DNA of 64,000 nucleotides from contig NC_090445.1 in assembly GCF_031143425.1 (NCBI RefSeq), positions 1,194,958,691 to 1,195,022,690 on the forward strand, read 5' to 3'. The DNA comes from Pleurodeles waltl (taxonomy: Eukaryota; Chordata; Amphibia; Caudata; Salamandridae). The notes under the pieces are model-generated. The model saw only the letters and a program-made list of their open reading frames with translations, searched no databases and was not told the origin of the DNA. How positions within the stretch are numbered: position 1 is the stretch's first letter; each line of letters begins with the position of its first letter. The position numbers and the translations under genes are program-made. Shown piece after piece: positions 10,776 through 19,420 of the stretch.

Positions 10776-11469
10776 CTGGGTGTCAGCTTATAGACTGAAG
10801 AGTGTTATACACTCAAATAAGAGAGGCTAAAGCCAGGGACAACAACACCCCAGTGCACAGAGAAATCTAGAGGGGTAAATAGCAATATTTATTGCTTGCC
10901 TGGGAGTTTGTCCCAAAAAAAGGTAATATTATAACCAAAGGGTTAAGTATTGTTACATTGAATACAGAAATACAGACCCCGAAGAAGCAAAAGGGGGCGT
11001 CAGAGCCTTTTTTTTTAATGTGTACAATTATTTACATACGGATCCTAGCAGGGCGTCTCTCTCCAGGCAGGGGAACTTTCAAACTACAAGCGGAAACCCC
11101 TCCCCCCAAAAAAAATGAACATATGCGCTGAAGAGAAAACTCACTACGTTCTGAGGAGAAAAGAGGGAAGCCTGCGTTTACTTCAGTGCGTCTCCTTCAG
11201 CGCATGTTGCTAGAAGAAACCTTCCTGATGAGCGCCCTCTGACGGTCGTCGGGAAGTTCCTCACAGTGCACCAAGAAAACACTTGCGAAGGGGCGAAAAA
11301 CGCTCCCGCGAGTTAACAAACCAATATAAACACAATGAAACTGAATAACAGTATAAATATTACACAAATATTACACAATTACACAATTATCAAGAGCAAG
11401 AATAAAAGATGACTTAACTCGGTTGCGAGTAGCGAAGAAAGAGGAGGAGGAGATACAAAGGAAGGACTA
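10776..11469 (+). other. Unassigned stretch, possibly the 3' internal end of an LTR element
   Basis: No coding domain seen. The last 35 bp (about 11435-11469) are purine-rich (GAAGAAAGAGGAGGAGGAGA) and sit immediately before a TG-starting candidate LTR, which is the position of a polypurine tract. Several A/T-rich and poly-T tracts occur between 10900 and 11110. Confidence 0.4.
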
Positions 11470-11635
11470 TGTTATGAACTGCCTATTGCTGACAAAATGC
11501 CTGTTGTTCATTTGTTGAGACTGTACTCCTTTTTTCCCAAGTGTTCATGGGAGTTGTAGTTGTGGTTTTGTTTCTTGGCTGCTGGTTCAATAAATTGGAG
11601 AAAGCAAGGCATAATCCTCGCCTCCGGTCCTGACA
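11470..11635 (+). mobile_element. Candidate short gypsy-type LTR (166 bp)
   Basis: It begins TGTTATGAACTGCC and ends GGTCCTGACA, so it has TG...CA ends, with AATAAA about 65 bp before its end and a purine-rich tract just upstream. Harbinger 1 starts 3 bp after it. No second copy of this LTR is visible in the window, so the call is tentative. Confidence 0.4.
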
Positions 11636-11637
11636 TA

Positions 11638-11900
11638 GGCCCTCATTCTGACCCTGGCGGTCGGTGATAAAGTGGCGGCCAAGCCGCCAACAGGCCGGCG
11701 GTCTAAAATATGCAATTCTGACCCTGGCGGGAACCGCCAACACAGCCCGCCGTATTAACACTCCGCCCGCCACGGCGGTACAAACAAACAGCGCGGCGGT
11801 TCCCGCCAACAGCCAGGCGGCAGACAATGTACCGCCCACCCTATTACGACCCACCAATCCGCCACCTTTTCCGGGGCGGGAGCACCGCCGATAAGAACAT
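11638..11900. repeat. Left subterminal region of Harbinger 1, GGCGG/CCGCC-rich
   Basis: At least ten GGCGG or CCGCC motifs in both orientations lie within the first 250 bp, with a second internal TTCTGACCCTGGCGG block near 11714. The right end (16860-17150) has the matching arrangement. Such clustered subterminal motifs are where the Myb-like protein and transposase are expected to bind. Confidence 0.6.
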
Positions 11901-11966
11901 GACGGAAACAGACTACGAACGGGGAAAACGCTCACCTCTACGCACTCCACGCGAGATTCCGGCAGT

Positions 11967-14471
11967 ATGGAACCAGAGTTGCAGGTCATCCCCGCACTCC
12001 TATACCTGCTCATATACCAGGAGCACGCCCGGCGGCGCGGAAGACATCGGTGAGTACTGCACCTACGACACAGGGGAGGGAAAAGATTACCGGCACACAC
12101 CCACCCACCCACACCCACTACAACACACACATCAATGCATTCCCACAGATCACTGTCACAACCCACAAACACCCCCCTCCGAAATAATGCAAAGACCAAA
12201 AGAAGAGATCATAAACGGGCAGATATATTGAAATATGTACACCAGTAATCCCAATAAATAAATAAACTATGTACAAAATATATACAGCTACTAAATGTAG
12301 TCCAACCACTGTCCGTGGATCACAGGGGTCCTGTGCAAAGGGGCAAGGCCCAGTCCCACGACAAGAACTCCACGGAGAGAACACTGCAGGGGCATCAGAA
12401 AGAAAATAAGACAGGCACCTCAGGGGGAAGGGAAGGGGGGGCACCTCAGCCACTTGAGTACACGACGCCAGATCCACGAGGGGACTCCATGACCACTGGC
12501 CCATCCTGGGGAGAGCAAAGCCACAGTCCAAACAGTCCATACAGTGGGTGGCCTGCCCACTGGCCCATCCTGGGGAGAGCAAAGCCACAGTCCAAACAGT
12601 CCATACAGTGGGTGGCCTGCCCACTGGGCCATCCTGGGGAGAGCAAAGCCACAGTCCAAACAGTCCATACAGAGGGTGGCCTGCCCACTGGGCCATCCTG
12701 GGGAGAGCAAAGCCACAGTCCAAACAGTCCATACAGTGGGTGGCCTGCCCACTGGCCCATCCTGGGGAGAGCAAAGCCACAGTCCAAACAGTCCATACAG
12801 TGGGTGGCCTGCCCACTGGCCCATCCTGGGGAGAGCAAAGCCACAGTCCAAACAGTCCATACAGTGGGTGGCCTGCCCACTGGCCCATCCTGGGGAGAGC
12901 AAAGCCACAGTCCAAACAGTCCATACAGTGGGTGGCCTGCCCACTGGCCCATCCTGGGGAGAGCAAAGCCACAGTCCAAACAGTCCATACAGTGGGTGGC
13001 CAGCAACACTTGCAGTATAGGTCCTCTCCTGTGAAAGTTCAAGTCGCAAGTGGATAAGTAGATAGAAAATGGCGGTCACGTCCGCGGCGGTGCGTACCGC
13101 GGCGGTGCGTCCCGCCGGCGCCCTTCGCCATTGGCTCCTGAAACCCATAGGCTTCAATGTTAACCAATGCGGCTTGGCGCCGCGGTCTTCGCCCGCCGCC
13201 CGCCGCGGTGTGCCACGCCAGCGCATTGACCTCACATCCCATTGTCACACTTCACAGGTCAGGCAGCCGCCATTTCCAGGGCCCACATGGCTCAATTTCA
13301 ACTGCGTCACACAGGCCTAGGCCTTGCATAGCCACTCAGACACGCCATTCACTGCATAGAGAATCGTTTACTGTGCTAGCTGTGAGTACGTACCTGTGGG
13401 TTGCTTGACTGTGTGCTCCATGTTGTCCTTCCTAGGCACCGTCCGCTGGGTTGGGCGAGGAGACGGATGAATCCTCCCGTGTACCGACCGCTGGTGGACC
13501 TGTCGACAATGGAAGAACGCCACATTATCCTGACCTACCGTCTTAACCGTGCCACTATCCATGAACTGTGTGCCCAGCTGGAGCCCGACCTGATGTCCCC
13601 CATCCGCCAACCCACAGGGATTCCCCCTCTGGTGCAGGTCATGTCAGTACTCCATTTCTTGGCAAGTGGGTCATTTCAGACAACCGTGGGAATTGCTTCT
13701 GGGATGTTTCAGCCCATGTTTTCGAAGGTGTTATCCAGAGTGTTGTCTGCCCTGATGAAATCCGTGAGGAGCTACATCATTTTCCCTGAGGTGGGCGAAT
13801 TGGCTACAGTGAAGGGTGATTTCTACGCCCTTGGACATATTCCCAACGTAATTGGTGCCATTGATGGGACCCATGTGGCTTTGGTTCCCCCAAGAGACAG
13901 GGAGCAGGTGTACAGGAACAGAAAAAATTACCATTCAATGAACATCCAGGTGGTGTGTTTGGCTGACCAGTACATCTCGCATGTAAATGCCAAATTCCCA
14001 GGGTCAGTGCATGACGCCTACATCCTCAGGAATAGCAGCATCCCTTACGTGATGGAACAGCTACAGAGACACCGTGTATGGCTAGTGGGGGACTCTGGGT
14101 ACCGCAACCTGTCGTGGCTACTGACCCCAGTAAGGAATCCCCGGACCAGGGCAGAGGAACGGTACAATGAGGCCCATGGGCGTACTAGGAGGGTGATCGA
14201 ACGCACCTTTGGCCTCCTAAAGGCCAGGTTTAGGTGCCTGCATATGACAGGTGGATCCCTAATGTACTCACCTAAGAAGGTGTGTCACATCATCGTGGCC
14301 TGCTGCATGCTTCACAACCTGGCTTTGCGCCGCCAGGTGCCTTTCCTGCAGGAGGATGGTCGAGACGGTGGTGTTGTGGCAGCGGTGGAACCTGAGGAGA
14401 GTGACGAGGAGGAAGACGACGGGGCTGAAACAGACAACAGGGACAGAATCATTGAACAGTACTTCCAATAG
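11967..14471 (+). CDS. Harbinger transposase, two exons, intact DDE triad
   Basis: Proposed exons are 11967-12049 and 13436-14471, with an intron GTGAGT...CTTCCTAG. The phases match (83 + 1036 nt), giving 372 residues without a stop, close to the usual 350-400. Exon 1 starts MEPELQVIP and is Arg-rich at its end. Exon 2 continues with PPVYRPLVDL, a helix-turn-helix-like N-terminal part (TYRLNRATIHELCAQLEPDL), then the DDE nuclease: D in GAIDGTHV, D in LVGDSGY, E in RRVIERTFGLLK. An acidic tail (ESDEEEDDG) precedes the end, IIEQYFQ. Nuclear cut-and-paste transposition with a Myb-like partner is known for the family. The exon 1 assignment rests on splice consensus and on the parallel exon in Harbinger 2. 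Confidence 0.85.
12495..13004. repeat. 64-bp minisatellite, 8 units, in the transposase intron
   Basis: Units recur exactly every 64 bp, with the GGGGAGAGC block at 12508, 12572, 12636 and so on to 12956. Each contains GCAAAGCCACAGTCC and a TGGGTGGCCTGCCCACTGG block with a small internal palindrome. Divergence between units is only a few bases, mostly in one GGCCC/GGGCC position. Harbinger 2 has about two diverged units at the homologous place (32296-32415), so the expansion happened in this lineage. Confidence 0.95.
13005..13435 (+). promoter_or_regulatory. 3' part of the transposase intron, CG-rich block shared with Harbinger 2
   Basis: It matches 35437-35864 of Harbinger 2. There the block separates the divergent Myb-like gene from transposase exon 2 and may act as a promoter region. 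Here the Myb-like gene is missing. GCGGCGGTGCG motifs cluster at 13081-13120. A promoter role is inference. Confidence 0.35.
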
Positions 14472-14979
14472 GACACAGGTAACATTTCAAAGATAATTTA
14501 GTAAATGTTAACTACTCTCCTGCATCTCTGCTGCCTGTCTATTTGCCCCAGTGTATGATGACTGAGTTTTGGCTTTTCCCTCCCTATTTCAGATCTGGGG
14601 TCCCCACTACGAGTCCTGTGCTTCGTTTCCCCATGGACTACAGCTTTGTGGCAGCTGTTTGTTGACTTCACCATGTACAAGGACATATTTGCACTGTCAT
14701 GTCAATTACAATATATTGAAATCACAGCCAGACTCCAGATATTTTGGTGCAAAATAGGTGTTTATTTAAGTGCTCAAAATGGGATGGGTGGTTTCAAGTG
14801 GGTGGGGGCTATGGTGAAGGAATGTCCATGGCAGAGTCCAGAGTAACAGTCACACAGGTGCATTGTCCAGAGGCCTGTGGAGAGATGGAGTATGGGCAGT
14901 TCAAGGATGGACAGGGTGACAATGTGGGACAGTGGGATGACATCAGGTGGTATCCATTGCTGGCGGGGGTCTTGACATC
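14472..14979. other. Convergent intergenic region of Harbinger 1
   Basis: 3' untranslated sequence between the transposase stop and the stop of the Myb-like gene. The homologous region of Harbinger 2 contains the hairpin-array MITE, which is absent here, so this copy shows the empty site (ACATATTTGCACTG near 14682). Confidence 0.7.
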
Positions 14980-16552
14980 CTACTCTGTCTTCTTGCGAGA
15001 TCTCAGGGCCCTCTTGCGGGGTGGTTCTTCTCCTGCAGGAGGTGGGGGTCTGGTGGGCTGCTGCTGTGCGGGGGCCTCCTGTCCACTAGCGCCGGCGGAG
15101 GTGGTTGGCTGTTCTTGGTCCAGGCTAGTGGCAGGGGCCCTTGGGTGTTGTTGAGTGTCCGCCCTGGTGTTGACGAGGTCCTGCAGCAGCCCTACCATGG
15201 TAACCAGGGTGGTGTTGATGGCTCTGATGTCCTCCCTGTACCCCCGATAGTGTTCCTCCTGCAGTACCTGGATCTCCTGGAACCGGGCCAGTACCGTCGC
15301 CATCGTCTCCTGGGAGCGGTTGTATGCTCCCATGATGGTGGTGAGGACCTCGTGGAGAGTGGGTTCCCTGGGCCTCTCCTCCCCCCCCTGTCGCACAGCT
15401 GCCCTCCGAGTTGCCCTGTTTCCATGGGCCTCTGCCCCCTGGCCGGTGTGCCCACTACCACTGCCCCCAGGTCCCTGTTGTTGTTGGGGTGGTGGGTTAT
15501 CCTGGGTGCCCTGTAGTGGTAGACACACCGCAGATTGACGCGCCCTGGAGACAGAGGCATGGGCCCGCTGGGTGGGAGCTGTGCTGGTGTTCCCAGAGGG
15601 GTTTGGGTCTGTAGTGGCCTGGGCCTGTGTGAGGGGAACCGACTGTCCAGAGGTCCCCGATGGTCCGGGCTGGTCATCGGTGTCCAGGTCGACAGAGCTG
15701 CTGTCATCGCTGACGGCCTCTTGGGTGGGGGGTGTGGAGAATTCTGTCCCCTCCGCCGCGGTGTGTTGACGGTCGGGTCCTGCAGGGGTATAGAGGTATG
15801 GTTATAGTTTCAATGTGTGGCATATGGGTGTATCTATGGGTTCTCGTGTCCCCAAGTGCTGGCATTCGTGTGTGGGGGCTTTGGTGAGGGTGGCTTGTGG
15901 GGGGAATGTGTATATGCATTGGGCATGCTTTGGTGATGGGTGTCCATGCTTAGTGGACGCATGCAGGCCTAGGTTTTGGGATGTGTGGGTTGTGATGGTG
16001 AGACATTGGCGGGGAATAGGTGTGCTGGGGGTGGGGGTGAGGATGGTGGTGGGGGTGAGGGTGGGGGTGAGGATGGGGGTGGGGGTGAGGGTGGGGTTCG
16101 AGGATGGGGGTGAGGGTTGGGGTATTATTTGGCATGCAGGTGGGGGGGAAGCAGTATTGAAGCTTCAACTTACCAGTATCCATTCCACCGCCGACTCCTG
16201 CGAGGCCGTCAGGATGCAGGATGTTCAAGACTTCCTCCTCCCATGATGTGAATTGTGGGGGTTGAGGTGGGGGTCCTCCGCCAGTCTTCTGCACGGCGAT
16301 GTTGTGCCTGGATACCATGGAACGCACCTTCCCCCGTAGGTCGTTCCATCGCTTCCTGATGTCTTCCCGATTTCTGGGGTGCTGTCCCACTGCGTTGACC
16401 CTGTCGACAATCCTCTGCCATAGCTCCGTCCTCCGGGCAATGCTGGTGTATTGTATCTGTGTGCCGAACAGCTGGGGCTCTACCCGAACGATTTCCTCCA
16501 CCATGACCCTGAGTTCTTCGTCTGTGAAGCGGGGTTGTCTTTGGGGTGCCAT
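14980..16552 (-). CDS. Harbinger Myb/SANT-like DNA-binding protein, two exons, intact
   Basis: Proposed exons are 16552-16174 and 15779-14980. The donor is GTAAGT after the codons for GGGMDT, the acceptor is CCCTGCAG, and the frames join without a stop to give 392 residues. Exon 1 starts MAPQRQPRFTDEELRVM and holds a trihelix Myb/SANT-like domain (ELWQRIVDRVNAVGQ, REDIRKRWNDLRGKVR) at residues 8-75. Exon 2 is acidic, then Gln/Pro-rich. It contains a helical, probably dimerising segment (MGAYNRSQETMATVLARFQE) and ends in a basic nuclear-localisation-like tail (PRKRALRSRKKTE). In Harbinger elements this partner brings the transposase to the nucleus and the ends. It converges on the transposase gene. 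Confidence 0.8.
16024..16125. repeat. G-rich minisatellite in the Myb-like gene intron
   Basis: Repeats of GTGGGGGTGAGG(A/G)TGG on the plus strand, about 8 units of 12 bp or 18 bp. Read through in the minus frame it gives an artefactual His-Pro repeat after exon 1, which the splice donor at 16173 removes. Confidence 0.85.
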
Positions 16553-16859
16553 GGGGTGGTGTGTATGATGTGTGGGGTGGAGTATGTGTATTTAAGTGAG
16601 TTGAGTGTGGTGGTGTGTGTTGTTTTGTGTGTGGATAGTGTGTGGGTGATGGTGTTGAGTGGCTGTGGCTGTTAGTTTGTGGATGCTGGTGTCTCGCTCT
16701 GGCCTTCTTTCAGAATTTTTTAGCGTAGGGGTTTGTGGGTGATGTGGGTGGGTGTTTTATATTGTATTGTGTGTGTGGGAGTGGTGTGTGTATGTGTATC
16801 AGGTGTGTGGGATTCAAATCGTCCAATGTGGCTGAGTTTTGTTCGTTTGTGTGTATTCT

Positions 16860-17150
16860 GACCGCGGCGGTGTGTCCCGCCAATGGAATACCGCGTTTGA
16901 ATGACCGCCGCGTGGATTCGTGGGTCGTAATGGCATGGGCGTATTTCTGTTGGCGTGACGGTGGAGGTTTTGTCACCTCCACTTTTCCGCCGACCGCTGG
17001 TCTGGCGGTCTGTTGTGGCGGTCGGATTTTCGGAGGTTTGCCTTCTGCGGGTCAGAATGACCGTGGCGGGTTTCCGCGACCGCGGCGGGATTATGGAGGA
17101 TTTCTGACCGGCGGTAGGCGCCTTTTACCGCCGAGGTCAGAATGACCCCC
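16860..17150. repeat. Right subterminal region of Harbinger 1
   Basis: GCGGCGG/CCGCC-rich, with several GACCGCGGCGG and CGGTCAGAAT blocks in inverted relation to the left end. It ends GAATGACCCCC, followed by the ATA duplication. Confidence 0.65.
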
Positions 17151-17253
17151 ATAATAGAATTAAATAAAGTATGTAATTAATTATTTGTGTATTTATTGAT
17201 GAATGCTTCTGTCTGTATTGTTGTGCATTGTTGTACAGTTCAAATCATCTAAA

Positions 17254-17398
17254 TTAATTGGACCTGAGTCCCTAGCTTTCAGTAATGACTCAGTGGAGGT
17301 CCCTGGATCCCACTAATAATTCAGTAGGTGTCCCAGGATTCCAGTAATGATTAAGATGGAGTCCCCAGAAGTAAAAAAAAAAAAAGCTGAGAACCACT
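17254..17398 (-). mobile_element. Fragment of a hAT-type nonautonomous element
   Basis: Three diverged (G/A)TCCC...AGTAATGA units, then GCTGAGAACCACTGATC. Reverse-complemented, this end reads CAGTGGTTCTCAGC, the well-known terminal motif of Charlie-like hAT elements. The same units form the right part of the hAT insertion at 22517-23099. Confidence 0.6.
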
Positions 17399-19154
17399 GA
17401 TCTAGACCTCAGTCAGTATATCATATAAGAAGGTATGTCTCCTCTGATATACGGTTGAACCATGGCATATATACATTCTATATTTACTAAATCTTCATTA
17501 AAATCGGACTATTCAGGCAGAAAATTCTCCCTGTAATCCTGAAACATAGCACCGTCTAACACTGAGTTTTTCATCATCCACATTTGTTCTTCTCTAGTTC
17601 CTCATCAGGGAACTCTAATGTCTTTGATATCACTGCACAGCAGAAAATGAAATGAGTTAATTGATCATCTACAGTATGCCCACATTTATTAAATGTAGGC
17701 CCTCATTATGAGTGGCCGAGTAGCCAACTTCTGGTACAGAAGATTTCAGAATAATTTTTTGCATTTTTATTGCATCCGTTACGTACTGAGTACCATAAAA
17801 AATACATCCCCTGGATAAATTTGAGAAGGACAAACCTGCCCACATTCGTGTTAGTTGATAATTATAAAAATAGGCCTTATGTAATGAGGGACTAAGGGCC
17901 TCGTTACGAGTTTGGCGGAGGGGATTACTCCATCACAAACGTGACAGGTATCTGTCCGCCGTATTACAAGTTCCAATAGGCGATTTACTTTAAACAAAAC
18001 GGGCTGCATTAAAAAAAATTTTTTATTTAAAAGCAGCCACCGACATGGTGATCTGCTGACCCTAACAGGCCACCAGCCGTGTTATGGCAGCCAATCGTAG
18101 GGGCTCATGAATTGCGACCTACCTTATTAATATTCATGGGGAAGGTCTACTTGTGACCTACTACTAATCACTATATTGGGAATAGGGGCTAAATAACCCC
18201 CTTGTACATTAGTAATAGCAATTACCAAATAGCGATTCTCAAAAAATCGCTATTACTAGTGATTGTACATCTAACCCTTAGTGAGAAAGCAAGGTTTATA
18301 AAGCAATTGTAAACACGTACTCTTGAAATCTTTAAAGGCATTAAAAAGTTCCACATATCAACTGTGCAAATAGTACAATGAAACACATGCCCCTTAAAGT
18401 GTGTGCTTGGCCAGTGCCAGCGACTTTAGAAGAAAATGCTTTAACCAGGCTTGGTGAAGCACCCACTGCTGCTGGCTGCAAGCAGTCTTATAGAAATATG
18501 TGCAGACAGGTTTTTAAGTAGGATGCAAAAAGTAGGGGGTCTCTTAAAGGGGCGTGACTTAAACATGTAAACTAAATATAAGTGATTCCTATTGTGTGCC
18601 ACCGGACAGGTATTTTTGTTTCTCCCTGAGCTTTCTGTTATTGTATCCAGATATATATTACAGATGACATACACTAAAAATCACCCAGGACTGTTGGCTT
18701 TGTCAATGGTTGTTAATTAAGTTACATTTTTTAATAACAGTGATTGTGTTGTAAATAAATGTTATTGAAAATGTTTTAAGACTGAAATTGAATATTTCTG
18801 AGGCCTGTGAGGTGTATTGGTCTTCAGAGTGTCTTAGTAACACCAGCTATCTACACTTTATAGTAGAAATGTACCCTTTCTTCTCACCACATTGAGTCCT
18901 CCTGCATATCTTACATCTCATCCTCATCAGCATCTTATTTTCTCTCTCCTGAACGCACTTCCTCGTATCTCCCTCTGAACGCACTTCCTCGTATATCCCT
19001 CTGAACGCACTTCCTCGTAGCTCCTTCACTTTACCACCCTAAACATACAGGTCACCCACTCACATGCAAGCACTGCATTGTCTTTTGCCTTGTGAATATT
19101 TTGACAACTGTGTACACCTTCACACACATGTAGAGAGAATTTTAAACTGGACTA
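17399..19154. other. No gene; AT-rich DNA with possible old MITE pieces and a 26-bp tandem repeat
   Basis: No coding domain seen. GGCCCTCATTATGAG at 17699 and GGGCCTCGTTACGAG at 17889 resemble Harbinger-type ends but have no clear partners. Around 18200-18260 there is an inverted repeat (AATAGCGATT/AATCGCTATT). CTGAACGCACTTCCTCGTAT units repeat every 26 bp at 18949, 18975 and 19001. Confidence 0.5.
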
Positions 19155-19377
19155 TGTTGCAGCATCCTTCCCAGCCTGGGAGCATGTAAGTGAACACAGC
19201 ACACACAGAGCTTTGTAAAAGATGTTTATTCTTCAACTTAGAGTTGCACACTCCTCACGCATTGTCTCACAACCTTTAAACCACACCCTTACATCACCCA
19301 TCCAATTACGTAATTCCTGTCTGGAGTCCACCCAGGACCTCGAGGGCCCTAGTGCACATGATATCAAAAACACTACT
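19155..19377 (-). repeat. 3' LTR of gypsy 1
   Basis: About 223 bp, aligning by eye along its length with 24972-25193, including CCCAGGACCTCGAGGGCCCT. The plus-strand left edge is TGTTGCAGCATCC; the right edge is CACTACT where the other LTR has CACTACA. The LTRs differ at many positions, so the insertion is old. Confidence 0.8.
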
Positions 19378-19420
19378 CTTGTTAAATTAAAAGTACGAAT
19401 AACATTAGCATCATATTTCT

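Larger units (their letters stand above)
11638..17150 (+). mobile_element. Harbinger DNA transposon 1 (about 5.5 kb), apparently coding-complete
   Basis: The left end reads GGCCCTCATTCTGACC. The right end, reverse-complemented, reads GGGGGTCATTCTGACC, giving terminal inverted repeats. ATA flanks both sides (11635-11637 and 17151-17153) and is a candidate 3-bp target duplication, in line with the 3-bp A/T-rich duplications of PIF/Harbinger elements. The interior holds a spliced transposase on the plus strand and a spliced Myb/SANT-like gene converging on it from the right. Relative to Harbinger 2 it lacks the antisense Myb-like gene of the first intron. Confidence 0.85.

Noticed and set aside
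12118..13235. Six overlapping open frames of 158-284 codons on both strands with a ~21-residue repeat
   Set aside because: They are the same 64-bp minisatellite read in every phase. No domain, no consistent start, and it lies in the transposase intron.
15950..16173. His-Pro repeat tail of the Myb-like open frame
   Set aside because: It comes from reading through the splice donor GTAAGT into the G-rich intronic repeat; exon 2 continues the protein elsewhere.
18847..19029. 60-codon minus-strand frame with EEVRSEGD-like repeats
   Set aside because: It is explained by the 26-bp tandem repeat (not a multiple of three) and has no other support.
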